Assembly (NCBI RefSeq): GCF_002266285.1
Contig: NZ_NPMS01000001.1
Location: 620,001 to 684,000 of the forward strand
Length of the DNA stretch: 64,000 bases
DNA from: Virgibacillus indicus
GTDB lineage: Bacteria; Bacillota; Bacilli; Bacillales; Amphibacillaceae
Reading direction: 5' to 3'
Part shown: one piece after another, positions 1 through 9,088 of the stretch
How positions within the stretch are numbered: the stretch's first letter is position 1
Layout of the letters: every line of letters starts with the position of its first letter
The notes under the pieces: generated by a model
Told to the model about the DNA's origin: nothing
The model's database searches: none
The model's input: only the letters and a program-made list of their open reading frames with translations
Program-made: the position numbers and the translations under genes

Positions 1-204
1 GAAAACACAGATACTACTCACGGTATGATTCGGACAGAAGTTAGAAGCAGAACTGCAAATTCACATCTTGGCCATGTTTTTGAAGATGGACCAAAGGAAG
101 CTGGTGGACTTCGTTATTGCATGAATTCAGCAGCAATGCGTTTTATTCCAAAAGAAGAAATGACAGAAAAAGGATATGAAAACTATTTGTATCTTTTCAA
201 ATAA
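1..204 (+). CDS. msrB: Peptide-methionine (R)-S-oxide reductase MsrB, C-terminal part (5' cut by window edge)
   Basis: The open frame from base 1 to the TAA at 202-204 encodes the last 67 residues of an MsrB domain. Visible family signatures are [12 protein letters not shown], the DGP-GG stretch and [11 protein letters not shown], whose cysteine is the catalytic residue. MsrB reduces methionine-R-sulfoxide in oxidised proteins using thioredoxin. The upstream part lies outside the window, so it is unknown whether this is a stand-alone MsrB or an MsrA-MsrB fusion. Confidence 0.93.
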   Translation, partial: ENTDTTHGMIRTEVRSRTANSHLGHVFEDGPKEAGGLRYCMNSAAMRFIPKEEMTEKGYENYLYLFK

Positions 205-244
205 TATTTGTTGAACATAAAGTTATTAGGAAAGAGGGTATCTG

Positions 245-451
245 ATGATACATCTGAACTGGGAGAACAAAACTACAATTAAACAAATTGAATGTGTACA
301 TGCTGATGCCAAGAAATTTATTGTACATGATAAGCTGACACCGGGGAAAAAATATGATGTGAAAAATGAAACGGATGAATTTTATTTTATTATCGATAAC
401 AGTAATAGAATAGGCGGATTCTTAAAAGATTACTTTAAGGAAGTTATATAA
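245..451 (+). CDS. Small conserved cytosolic protein, DUF6501-like
   Basis: A 68-aa protein with no signal peptide or membrane segment. It starts at ATG 245, about 8 bp after a GAGGG ribosome binding site and 40 bp downstream of msrB, so it is probably co-transcribed with it. The sequence (MIHLNWENK, LTPGKKYDVKNETDEF, GGFLKDYF) resembles a small Bacillaceae family I recall as DUF6501. The predicted fold is mostly beta and the function is unknown. An intrinsic terminator overlaps its stop codon. Confidence 0.75.
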   Translation: MIHLNWENKTTIKQIECVHADAKKFIVHDKLTPGKKYDVKNETDEFYFIIDNSNRIGGFLKDYFKEVI

Positions 452-475
452 CAGGGAGACTCTCCCTGTTATTTT
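450..475 (+). terminator. Intrinsic terminator after the msrB-DUF6501 unit
   Basis: A 9-bp perfect stem (450-458 with 462-470) with a 3-base loop, followed by ATTTT. It overlaps the TAA of the preceding gene. Confidence 0.75.
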
Positions 476-509
476 AATGGAAAATTTAGTTTCTAATTTT
501 GTCGTTTAG

Positions 510-518
510 TGATATAAT
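510..518 (+). promoter_or_regulatory. Extended -10 promoter element for the histidine phosphatase gene
   Basis: TGATATAAT matches an extended -10 (TGnTATAAT). It lies 64 bp upstream of the ATG at 582 and just downstream of a terminator. No good -35 is visible 17 bp upstream, which is consistent with an extended -10 promoter. Confidence 0.5.
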
Positions 519-581
519 TTACTTACTATTTCGAAAGCTGAATCTGGTTACAATAATTCATGTAAAAAGGAATGAGCTATT

Positions 582-1133
582 ATGAGAAAAATTTATTTTG
601 TTCGTCATTGTATTGCTGATGGTCAACACAAAGATTCACCATTAACAACAATTGGCATGAGACAGGCTCATCTGCTGTCAAACTTTTTCAGTAAACATGA
701 TGTGAAAATTGATAAAATAATTTCAAGTCCTTATTTACGTGCGATTGAAAGTATAAAACCATATGCCGAGAAAGAAAATATAGAAATTGAAATTGATGAC
801 CGATTAAAGGAACGTATATTGAGTGATGAGCCAATCGATGACTGGATTGAAATTTTGGAGCATTCATTCAGTGATCATGATTTTGCCCTGCCTGGCGGTG
901 AATCTTCCAATGATGCCATCAGCCGGGTAAAACCTTTACTTGAATCAACTCTGAATGATGAATCGATTGAACAGGCAATTATCGTTAGCCATGGCAATCT
1001 GTTGGCCTTGCTGCTCAATCAATATGATGATAATTTTGGCTTTAATGAGTGGAAAGAGCTAAGTAACCCTGATGTCTATCTGCTGAGCATCGATAATAAT
1101 AATACCTCTGTCAAATGTCTATGGAATACATAG
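582..1133 (+). CDS. Histidine phosphatase (phosphoglycerate mutase-like) family protein
   Basis: A 183-aa protein starting at ATG 582 after AAAAAGGAATGAG. The N-terminal FVRHCIADGQ carries the RH signature, with Cys where RHG enzymes have Gly. SSPYLRAIESIKPYA supplies the second conserved Arg and VSHGNLLALLL the second catalytic His. Members transfer phosphate through a phospho-His intermediate, and the substrate cannot be read from sequence. It converges on the M14 peptidase gene with a 7-bp gap and no obvious terminator. Confidence 0.85.
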   Translation: MRKIYFVRHCIADGQHKDSPLTTIGMRQAHLLSNFFSKHDVKIDKIISSPYLRAIESIKPYAEKENIEIEIDDRLKERILSDEPIDDWIEILEHSFSDHDFALPGGESSNDAISRVKPLLESTLNDESIEQAIIVSHGNLLALLLNQYDDNFGFNEWKELSNPDVYLLSIDNNNTSVKCLWNT

Positions 1134-1140
1134 GCATTTT

Positions 1141-2331
1141 TCACAGGTATAAATTTGCAAGCATAATACCAAGACTTTCCTGATAAATTTCATCAAATTG
1201 TTCAATTGGCAGTGGGTTGACTCCTCTCCCAAGCTCAACTGTAAATCCTGGTCTTCTGAATTCCTGAATAAACCAGTCTTTATATCCTGCAAAACTGTCT
1301 ACATATTGTACTGCTCTATAGCCGCTTACCCGTGCATATTCATTTACGATAACTTCCGAAACAGGAGGTTCTAATCCTTCAAATCCCCAGTAAATTTCTT
1401 CTCCCTGTGTATGAAATGCATTTATTCTAAGAAAGTTTCTGCTTCGTGCTAATGCTGCCATTACAATTGCCTCAGGCTCTGAAAGTGGCTCTGGCCCCGG
1501 ATAATCTCTTGGTTGCGGATCGGTTGGTTTTCTCTCTGCTTCTACCTCCCATAATGCTGGAAATTGATTATTTAAGTCTACCCCACGTATATTTGCTTTC
1601 CAATTGGAAAAGTCTTCATTTTGGTTATTAATTGTCAATACTTCATTTTGAAATTCTCCCGCTGCTGCTGACCCATTTAGAACCAGATTTACACCATCAG
1701 GATTTACCATCGGAACAATAGAGAGTAAAGTGTCCAAGAACATCGGAAGCATAAAAATTCCCCTGATTGGCAGATTATTTGTCAGTGAAAGAGCGTATTC
1801 ATTTACAAACTTCATAATAACAGGGGTTGTAATCCATTCATTTGCATGGAAGGAACCATTCAGATGGACTTGCCTTTCTCCTGAACCAATTTGTAATTCA
1901 ATTATTTCCTTCCCCATAACAGAATTGCCAATTGTCTGGCTGAATATAAACGGGTAAACAGTATGGAGCTGCTGAATATCCTGAAGCATTTTTTCATACG
2001 TATAATTATTCACATCAGAAACGATTAAATTACGGACTTGCTGGGGAGTCTGAATTTGCTGACCTATTTGCAGATTTGATGGGTTAATTTGCGGATTAAG
2101 AAGTAATAAGCTATCGACAGGGATATTATTATCGATTGCAATCGACCAGAGAGATTCATTTTCTCTGACAGTATGTTCACTTAATGTATAACCAGGTATG
2201 CGGACTTGCTGACCGATCATTAACTGATTTGCACTAATTTCCGGGTTTGATCCTTCAATTAATTCGACAGGTAAGCTAAATAATTGACTGTAGTACCAAA
2301 ACGAATCCCCGGAACGAACAGAAACTTCCAT
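1141..2331 (-). CDS. LysM-containing M14 metallopeptidase, gamma-D-glutamyl-diamino acid endopeptidase type
   Basis: 396 aa. Two N-terminal LysM repeats (about residues 1-47 and 50-95) bind peptidoglycan. A zinc carboxypeptidase (M14) domain follows, with the zinc-binding HANEW motif near residue 162, a later zinc His in INAFHTQG and the catalytic Glu in FTVELGRG. This matches endopeptidase I / YqgT-like enzymes that cut gamma-D-Glu-diaminopimelate stem bonds during spore or cell-wall turnover. No signal peptide is seen, as in spore-associated members. The ATG at 2331 follows GGAGGAGTATA. Confidence 0.9.
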   Translation of the reverse strand: MEVSVRSGDSFWYYSQLFSLPVELIEGSNPEISANQLMIGQQVRIPGYTLSEHTVRENESLWSIAIDNNIPVDSLLLLNPQINPSNLQIGQQIQTPQQVRNLIVSDVNNYTYEKMLQDIQQLHTVYPFIFSQTIGNSVMGKEIIELQIGSGERQVHLNGSFHANEWITTPVIMKFVNEYALSLTNNLPIRGIFMLPMFLDTLLSIVPMVNPDGVNLVLNGSAAAGEFQNEVLTINNQNEDFSNWKANIRGVDLNNQFPALWEVEAERKPTDPQPRDYPGPEPLSEPEAIVMAALARSRNFLRINAFHTQGEEIYWGFEGLEPPVSEVIVNEYARVSGYRAVQYVDSFAGYKDWFIQEFRRPGFTVELGRGVNPLPIEQFDEIYQESLGIMLANLYL

Positions 2332-2486
2332 TATACTCCTCCCTATACTTACGAATAATAAATAGTATGTTGATTGTTTATAAAAAATGATTCTTTTATT
2401 TTTTCAGGAAAATGCGTTATAATAACAATGACTTATAATGACATATATAACTATTCATAATAGGAATTTTGGAGGAGGAGATTTAC

Positions 2487-2726
2487 TTGGCTTTTATTAT
2501 AACATCACCATGTATAAATGAAAAAGCAGCAGAGTGTGTGGAAGTATGCCCTGTTGATTGTATAGAAGAAGGAAAAGACATGTTTTATATCGACCCTGAT
2601 ATTTGTATTGACTGCGGAGCTTGCGAAGCCGTTTGTCCTGTCGAAGCAATATATATGGAAGATGAAGTGCCGGAAGAGGAAAATGAATATATTGCATTAA
2701 ACCGCAAATTTTTTGAAGAGAATTAG
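2487..2726 (+). CDS. fer: 7Fe (3Fe-4S/4Fe-4S) ferredoxin
   Basis: 79 aa. TTG 2487 is chosen because GGAGGAGG at 2471-2478 sits about 8 bp upstream. An earlier in-frame TTG at 2469 would begin inside that site. The product resembles the 7Fe ferredoxins of thermophilic bacilli and Thermus: ITSPC, then ECVEVCPVDCIEEG, then the 4Fe cluster CIDCGACEAVCPVEAIY. It is a soluble low-potential electron carrier. It is monocistronic, between its own promoter region (TATAAT at 2418-2423 and 2434-2439) and a terminator. Confidence 0.92.
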   Translation: MAFIITSPCINEKAAECVEVCPVDCIEEGKDMFYIDPDICIDCGACEAVCPVEAIYMEDEVPEEENEYIALNRKFFEEN

Positions 2727-2731
2727 AAATT

Positions 2732-2764
2732 AGCCGCTGGTCTTTAGAATCAGCGGCTTTATTT
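2732..2764. terminator. Bidirectional terminator between ferredoxin and acylphosphatase
   Basis: An 8-bp stem, 2732-2739 paired with 2751-2758, with an 11-base loop and a T-rich tail on the plus strand. It serves the convergent ferredoxin gene and overlaps the acyP stop. Confidence 0.75.
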
Positions 2765-3028
2765 AATGAAAAACTTATTATATCCTTTCTCGCTTTCTGA
2801 GATAGTTTCTTCAATATTATCCACTCGAATGAAATTGTTTAAGCCTAACCTCAGCTCATTTACAAAGGAGTCAATCTGTTCCTCGTTTCCTTCAACCTCT
2901 AATTCGACTGTTCCGTCAATTTTATTGCGTACCCAGCCTGCCAATTGATATTCTTCTGCTTTTAGCTTCGCTGTGTACCTGAAACCTACACCTTGAACCC
3001 TGCCGTTAATTATCATATGTTTGTTCAT
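2759..3028 (-). CDS. acyP: Acylphosphatase
   Basis: 89 aa; hydrolyses carboxyl-phosphate bonds of small acyl phosphates. The signature GRVQGVGFRYT near the N-terminus contains the catalytic Arg, and GWVRNKIDGTVELEVEG contains the conserved Asn region. A possible upstream GTG at 3037 would overlap the ribosome binding site GGAG (3037-3040), so ATG 3028 is taken as the start. The length matches the roughly 90-aa family. Confidence 0.93.
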   Translation of the reverse strand: MNKHMIINGRVQGVGFRYTAKLKAEEYQLAGWVRNKIDGTVELEVEGNEEQIDSFVNELRLGLNNFIRVDNIEETISESEKGYNKFFIK

Positions 3029-3208
3029 TAAATTCACTCCATAATATTAATCTATTCTACTGTATATCCTGTTTTTAAATATAAAAAACCAATATATAAA
3101 AATTATGTCATTCTGCATGTGAAACAATGGATAAATTGGCTATACATGGAGAGACTTGAATATGGAAACCTTATTAGTTCTAGACTTTTTAAGGGAAATA
3201 AAAATAAC

Positions 3209-3224
3209 CGTGATAAATGTCACA
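3209..3224 (+). promoter_or_regulatory. Fnr/CRP-type palindrome upstream of narG
   Basis: CGTGATAAATGTCACA matches TGTGA-N6-TCACA at nine of ten defined positions. Its centre is 125 bp upstream of the narG ATG. A half-site TGTGA occurs further upstream at 3118-3122 and another TGTGA at 3252-3256. A TGTGATACA element near 3252-3260 could be the -10 region. Bacillus narGHJI is known to be activated by Fnr under anoxia, so this is the likely activator site, although the spacing to the promoter is uncertain. Confidence 0.7.
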
Positions 3225-3341
3225 CTAGTACAAATCTTCTATTGTATTGTTTGTGATACATATTTATACATGTTATTCTAAAAAATAATATATAATTTCT
3301 AAATTGTTCCAAAAAAACCTGTCAATTACTGGAGGTGCCAA

Positions 3342-6300
3342 ATGAAACAATCGACAACGCCATTGTGGAAACGACTATCCTACTTTGGCAAATCAGAGAA
3401 ATTAAACGACCAATATGAGCGTTCTCCACAAGATCGCAACTCAGAAAAAGTCTATCGAAGAAGATGGCAGCATGATAAAGTTGTACGAACTACCCATGGG
3501 GTTAACTGTACAGGATCATGCAGCTGGAAGGTACATGTAAAAGACGGAATCATAGCGTGGGAAACACAGCAAACAGATTATCCAAGCACTGGACCGGATA
3601 TGCCGGAATATGAACCGCGCGGCTGTCCAAGAGGAGCAAGCTTTTCCTGGTATACGTACAGCCCTCATCGTATTCGTTACCCATATATTCGTTCTGCATT
3701 ATTGAAAATCTGGTCTGAAGCCCTTGCAGAGCAAAAGGATCCAGTTAAAGCATGGAAAAACATCGTAGAAACTCCAGAAAAAGCAAAAAGGTATAAAGCC
3801 GCAAGAGGGAAGGGAGGATTTGTCCGAACAACCTGGGAAGAAATTAATACACTGATTTCTTCATCTATTATTCATACAATTCAAAAGGAAGGCCCTGACA
3901 GGATTTTTGGATTCTCGCCAATTCCTGCCATGTCGATGGTTAGTTATTCCAGTGGAGCACGTTTCTTAAATTTAATTGGCGGTTCACTCTTAAGTTTTTA
4001 TGACTGGTATGCTGACTTACCACCCGCATCTCCGCAAGTTTGGGGTGAGCAGACTGACGTACCGGAAAGCTCTGACTGGTATAATTCCAGCTATCTTCTT
4101 GTTTGGGGTTCTAATTTGCCGCAAACACGTACACCAGATTCACATTTCATGGTTGAGTCACGATATAAGGGCACCAAAGTTGTAGCAGTTGCTCCGGATT
4201 ATGCTGAATATGTGAAATTCGCTGATAACTGGCTGCCGGTTCAAGCGGGAATGGATGCAGCACTTGGTATGGCCATGACTCACGTTATCTTAAAAGAATA
4301 CTATGCTGATAAAGAAACTCCTTACTTTAATGATTATGTTAAAAAATACACGGACCTGCCATTCTTAATTACGCTTGATCAGGAAGGCGAGCATTTACGG
4401 TCAGGGAAATTTCTCCGTGCCGAAAAAATTGGCATGGACATAAGCAATGCGGAATGGAAAACCGTAGTATTTGATGAAAAATCTGATGGCTTTGCTGCAC
4501 CTGATGGAACGATCGGTCATCGCTGGGAAGATAATAAAACCTGGAATCTTCATATGCGTGATACTGATAATCAACTGGGTGATATTGAACCAGCTTTATC
4601 TTTAAAGAATCATTCGGATGAAGTCGCTGAGGTAAGCTTCCCTGAATTTATGGCTTCAAATCGCGAGGTATACAAACGAAAGGTTCCAGTTAAAAAGGTC
4701 ACTATTGACGGAAAAGAACAATTAGTTACAACTGTATTTGATTTGCTTATGGCTAATTGTGGTGTCAGCAGAGGACTTGCCGGTGAAGAAGAAATTACCT
4801 ATGAGGATGAAAATGCACCATTTACTCCTGCATGGCAGGAAAAATTAAGTGGTGTTCCTGCAGGCGATGTTGCACAGATTGCTAGAGAATTTGCTCAGAA
4901 TGCAATTGATTCCAATGGGCGTTCCATGATTATTATGGGTTCTGGAATCAACCACTGGTATCATTCAGACATGATTTATAGAACGATACTGAATCTGGTT
5001 CTATTAACAGGCTGTGAAGGTGTCAATGGCGGTGGCTGGGCACATTATGTTGGCCAGGAAAAAGTCCGTCCACTTGAGGGTTTCCAAACTGTGGCAATGG
5101 CTAGGGATTGGGGTATACCGGCACGATTGCATGCGGGAACTTCATTTTTCTACTTTGCAACAGAACAATGGCGGTATGATGATCAAAAAGTAGATAATTT
5201 AATTTCGCCATTAACAGACAAAGCAACCTATCAGCATTTTGGAGACTACAGTTCGCTTGCAGCAAGATTAGGATGGAGTCCTTCTTATCCGCAGTTTGAT
5301 AAAAACTCCACTAAAATTGCTGGAGATAAATCAAACGAAGAAGTTGTTCAATCTGTTGTGGATCAGATTAAATCCGGTGAAATGAATTTTGCTGTCGATG
5401 ATCCAGGGGATCCGAATAATTTTCCTAAATTGCTGTTTGTATGGAGAGCGAACCTTATTGGAAGTTCAGCTAAAGGACATGAGTATTTCCTTAAGCATTT
5501 ATTAGGAACACATGACGGAACATTAAGTGAACAGGAAGCAGAAAAGAACACCAATGAAATTAAGTGGATTGAGGAAGTACCTGAAGGAAAACTGGATCTG
5601 CTAATAAATTATGATTTTCGTATGAGTGGAACAGGTTTATATTCTGATATCGTTCTGCCTGCAGCCACATGGTATGAAAAACACGATTTATCCAGTACAG
5701 ATATGCATCCATTTGTACATCCGTTTAACCCGGCAATTTCAACACCTTGGGAATCAAGGTCAGACTGGAATGCTTTTAAATCACTTGCTAAAAAGTTCTC
5801 TGAAATGGCAGAAACTTATTTCCCTGAACCGGTAAAAGATGTTATTACTTCTCCTTTGCTGCATGACTCAAAGGATGAAATTCAACAGGCATACGGAACT
5901 ATTCCGGATTGGAAATACGGCAAATTTGAGCCCGTTCCTGGAGTTAACTTCCCTAAAATTCAAGTGGTTGAGCGGGACTTCCCTAAGGTTTATGAAAAAT
6001 TCATTTCTTTAGGTGATAAAGTAAAGGATCAAATTGGTGCAAAAGGGATAAGCTGGAAAGCAGATGAAGAATATAATCTGCTGAAAAAACTCGTTGGGAC
6101 AAATAAACGAACCAGTCATATTAAGGGGACTCCAAGCCTCGACACAGACCGTCAGGCAGCAGAGACGATATTAACACTGTCCAGCACAACAAATGGTTCG
6201 CTTGCGATGAAAGCCTGGAAAGCGTTGGAAAATAAAACCGGACAGAGCAACCTGACAGACCTGGTGGTTGAACGGTCGGAGGAGCGGCTGTCATTTAATG

Positions 6301-7022
6301 ATATAACAACACAGCCAAGAAAAGTACTGTCCTCACCAGTCTTTAGCGGATCAGAAACCGGAAACAGACGTTATTCCAATTTCACAACGAATATTGAACA
6401 CATGATTCCATTCAGAACGCTGACAGGAAGACAATCTTTCTATCTTGATCATGATATCATGCTTGAATTTGGAGAAGAATTACCAACATTCAAGCCTCCA
6501 TTGCAGAAATTAACATTTCAAAGTGGTGACAGAAAGCCGGAAGCAGTAGAGAATGAAATCACATTAAGATACTTGACACCACATTTTAAATGGTCATATC
6601 ACTCAACATATGGGGATACATTGCCGATGTTAACCCTATTCAGGGGCGGGCCGCATGTGTGGCTGAATAATCATGATGCGGAATCTGTTCATATCAAGGA
6701 TAATGACTGGATTGAAATGTATAACCGTAATGGAGTGGTTGTAGCAAGAGCTGTTGTCAGTCACAGAATACCAAGTGGAATTGTGTATATGTACCATGTA
6801 CAGGACAGACTGATTAATGTTCCTGGATCAAAAATCACGAAAACTCGTGGTGGCACGTTTAACAGTCCGACAAGAATTCATATTAAACCGACACATATGA
6901 TCGGAGGATATGCACAGCTAAGCTATGGATTTAACTATTATGGACCAACAGGAAATCAGCGCGATGAGCAAGTAATCATTAGAAAAATGGAAAGGGAAGA
7001 GGTGGATTGGCTTGAAGATTAA
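3342..7022 (+). CDS. narG: Respiratory nitrate reductase alpha subunit (Mo-bis-MGD)
   Basis: 1226 aa, about the length of B. subtilis NarG. Catalytic subunit of the membrane-bound NarGHI complex, reducing nitrate to nitrite with quinol electrons on the cytoplasmic face. The N-terminal HGVNCTGSCSW (H-x3-C-x3-C) begins the FS0 cluster ligands. The molybdopterin oxidoreductase domain fills the middle, including YADLPPASPQVWGEQTD, and the C-terminal molydopterin-binding domain ends near THMIGGYAQLSYGFNYYG. There is no Tat signal, as usual for Nar. The ATG follows GGAGGTGCCAA. It overlaps narH by 11 bp. Confidence 0.98.
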   Translation: MKQSTTPLWKRLSYFGKSEKLNDQYERSPQDRNSEKVYRRRWQHDKVVRTTHGVNCTGSCSWKVHVKDGIIAWETQQTDYPSTGPDMPEYEPRGCPRGASFSWYTYSPHRIRYPYIRSALLKIWSEALAEQKDPVKAWKNIVETPEKAKRYKAARGKGGFVRTTWEEINTLISSSIIHTIQKEGPDRIFGFSPIPAMSMVSYSSGARFLNLIGGSLLSFYDWYADLPPASPQVWGEQTDVPESSDWYNSSYLLVWGSNLPQTRTPDSHFMVESRYKGTKVVAVAPDYAEYVKFADNWLPVQAGMDAALGMAMTHVILKEYYADKETPYFNDYVKKYTDLPFLITLDQEGEHLRSGKFLRAEKIGMDISNAEWKTVVFDEKSDGFAAPDGTIGHRWEDNKTWNLHMRDTDNQLGDIEPALSLKNHSDEVAEVSFPEFMASNREVYKRKVPVKKVTIDGKEQLVTTVFDLLMANCGVSRGLAGEEEITYEDENAPFTPAWQEKLSGVPAGDVAQIAREFAQNAIDSNGRSMIIMGSGINHWYHSDMIYRTILNLVLLTGCEGVNGGGWAHYVGQEKVRPLEGFQTVAMARDWGIPARLHAGTSFFYFATEQWRYDDQKVDNLISPLTDKATYQHFGDYSSLAARLGWSPSYPQFDKNSTKIAGDKSNEEVVQSVVDQIKSGEMNFAVDDPGDPNNFPKLLFVWRANLIGSSAKGHEYFLKHLLGTHDGTLSEQEAEKNTNEIKWIEEVPEGKLDLLINYDFRMSGTGLYSDIVLPAATWYEKHDLSSTDMHPFVHPFNPAISTPWESRSDWNAFKSLAKKFSEMAETYFPEPVKDVITSPLLHDSKDEIQQAYGTIPDWKYGKFEPVPGVNFPKIQVVERDFPKVYEKFISLGDKVKDQIGAKGISWKADEEYNLLKKLVGTNKRTSHIKGTPSLDTDRQAAETILTLSSTTNGSLAMKAWKALENKTGQSNLTDLVVERSEERLSFNDITTQPRKVLSSPVFSGSETGNRRYSNFTTNIEHMIPFRTLTGRQSFYLDHDIMLEFGEELPTFKPPLQKLTFQSGDRKPEAVENEITLRYLTPHFKWSYHSTYGDTLPMLTLFRGGPHVWLNNHDAESVHIKDNDWIEMYNRNGVVVARAVVSHRIPSGIVYMYHVQDRLINVPGSKITKTRGGTFNSPTRIHIKPTHMIGGYAQLSYGFNYYGPTGNQRDEQVIIRKMEREEVDWLED

Positions 7023-8559
7023 AGCGCAATTTGGAATGGTTATGAATCTTGATAAGTGTATCGGGTGTCATACGTGCAGTGTAACCTGCAGCAATACATG
7101 GACCAACCGCCCCGGAACTGAGTATATGTATTGGAATAACGTTGAAACTAAGCCTGGGGTAGGATATCCGAAAGAATGGGAAAATAATGATGAGAAAAAA
7201 GGTGGCTGGCACTTAAAGAATGGAAAGCTGGAATTAAAAGCCGGTGGCAAATTCAGTAAGCTTATCAATATTTTCTACAACAAAGACATGGTAGAAATCG
7301 ATGATTACTATGAGCCATGGACTTATGAATATGAGAATTTAGTAAACAGTCCCGAAAAGGATCATCAGCCAGTAGCACGTCCTAAATCTCAGCTTACTGG
7401 TGAGTACATGGATATTACCTGGGGACCAAACTGGGAAGATGATTTAGCCGGAGTACATGAAACTGGAAAAAACGATCCAAATATGAGGAATCTGGATGAA
7501 CAAATCAAGTTTGAATTTGAAGAGACATTTATGATGTATTTACCTCGTATTTGTGAACATTGCCAAAATCCATCCTGTGTATCATCTTGTCCTTCAGGAG
7601 CAATGTATAAGCGGGAAGAGGATGGAATTGTACTTGTTGATCAGGATTCCTGCCGCAGCTGGCGTTTCTGCATGTCAGGATGCCCATATAAAAAAGTGTA
7701 TTTTAACTGGAAAACAAACAAAGCTGAAAAATGTACATTCTGTTTCCCAAGAATTGAAAATGGACAACCTACCATTTGTTCGGAAACCTGTGTAGGACGT
7801 CTTCGTTATATCGGGATTGTTCTATATGATGCTGATAAGGTACTGGAAGCAGCATCTGTAGAAGATGAGAAAGATCTTTATGAAGCTCAATTAGGCACGT
7901 TTTTAGATCCGTTTGATCCTGTAATTCAGAAAGAAGCTGTTAAGCAGGGAATTCCTGAGGATTGGATTGAAGCAGCACAGCGTTCACCTGTATACAAGCT
8001 GGCAGTTGAACAAAAAATTGCACTTCCATTGCACCCAGAATATAGAACAATGCCAATGGTGTGGTACATCCCGCCTTTAAGTCCATTTATGAACGCATTG
8101 GGAGGACAGGTTGATTCATTGAGTCCTGATGTTATTTTCCCAACAATCAGCCAGTTCCGAATTCCGATTGATTATCTGGCAAGCCTGTTTACTGCCGGCG
8201 ACACCGACGTGATTAAGAAAGTCCTTCGTAAGTTGGTGGCTATGCGTACGTATATGCGTTCTGTACAATTAAATAAGCCTTTTGATAAATCTATTTTAGA
8301 GGCAGCTGATATGACAGAAGAGGTTGCTGAAGAAATGTACAAATTATCGGCGATCGCAAAATACGAAGACCGTTATGTTATTCCAAAATCACATCGTGAA
8401 GATTCAGGAGATATGTTCTCCCATCAGGGTAATGCAGGTTTTGAATTTATGGAAGCTTGCCGCAGCTGTATGGGAGGTTCATCAGAAGCTGATCCATTGG
8501 AATACTATGAAAGTGGATTTTGGAGGGAATTAGATGAATCCTCACCAAAAGGTGTATAA
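7012..8559 (+). CDS. narH: Respiratory nitrate reductase beta subunit (Fe-S)
   Basis: 515 aa; passes electrons from NarI hemes to NarG through four Fe-S clusters. Cysteine groups are CIGCHTCSVTC near residue 16, CEHCQNPSCVSSCPSG near residue 182, CRSWRFCMSGCP (Trp in the C-x2-W-type motif) and CTFCFPR...CSETCVG. It starts at TTG 7012, preceded by GGAAAGGGAAGAGG, inside the 3' end of narG, so translation is coupled. It overlaps narJ by 26 bp. Confidence 0.98.
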   Translation: MKIKAQFGMVMNLDKCIGCHTCSVTCSNTWTNRPGTEYMYWNNVETKPGVGYPKEWENNDEKKGGWHLKNGKLELKAGGKFSKLINIFYNKDMVEIDDYYEPWTYEYENLVNSPEKDHQPVARPKSQLTGEYMDITWGPNWEDDLAGVHETGKNDPNMRNLDEQIKFEFEETFMMYLPRICEHCQNPSCVSSCPSGAMYKREEDGIVLVDQDSCRSWRFCMSGCPYKKVYFNWKTNKAEKCTFCFPRIENGQPTICSETCVGRLRYIGIVLYDADKVLEAASVEDEKDLYEAQLGTFLDPFDPVIQKEAVKQGIPEDWIEAAQRSPVYKLAVEQKIALPLHPEYRTMPMVWYIPPLSPFMNALGGQVDSLSPDVIFPTISQFRIPIDYLASLFTAGDTDVIKKVLRKLVAMRTYMRSVQLNKPFDKSILEAADMTEEVAEEMYKLSAIAKYEDRYVIPKSHREDSGDMFSHQGNAGFEFMEACRSCMGGSSEADPLEYYESGFWRELDESSPKGV

Positions 8560-9067
8560 GCTTGCATCATTATTCTTACAATATCCACAAGAAGAAATAA
8601 ACGAGATTCTGCCAGATGTAAAGGCTGAAATTGCAACAATTGAAAATCAAACGATACATGCTTATCTAACATCATTTTTATATTATTGGGAGTCAACTCC
8701 ATTTGATGTTCTTTGTGAAAAGTATGTAAACACATTTGATTATCATGGAGTAACCACACTTTATTTAACTTATAATGTTTTTAAAGATTCTCGTGAACGT
8801 GGAGAAGCTTTAGTGAAACTGCGGGAGATTTTCACTGATTCGGATTTAATTACAGAAACGGATGAATTGCCAGACTATCTGCCAATGATTTTCGAATTCC
8901 TGTCAGCAGCTGATAATAAATACGTTCAAAGGGTATTGAAGCTGCATTTAAATTCGATCATGAAAGTAAATAAAGATTTAGCAGAAAATGATAGTGACTA
9001 TCATTTTCTGCTAAAAGCAACAATTGAAACTTCATATGAGTTGATGAAAAATGCAAAAGTATCCTAA
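8534..9067 (+). CDS. narJ: Nitrate reductase molybdenum cofactor assembly chaperone
   Basis: 177 aa, NarJ/TorD-family helical chaperone needed to insert the molybdenum cofactor into NarG before membrane attachment. Family traits seen are LASLFLQYPQEEINEILPDV at the N-terminus and LPDYLPMIFEFLS in the middle. GGAGGGAATTAG precedes the ATG, and the start lies within narH. Confidence 0.94.
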   Translation: MNPHQKVYKLASLFLQYPQEEINEILPDVKAEIATIENQTIHAYLTSFLYYWESTPFDVLCEKYVNTFDYHGVTTLYLTYNVFKDSRERGEALVKLREIFTDSDLITETDELPDYLPMIFEFLSAADNKYVQRVLKLHLNSIMKVNKDLAENDSDYHFLLKATIETSYELMKNAKVS

Positions 9068-9088
9068 AATTGAAAGGGTTGGAGCTCC

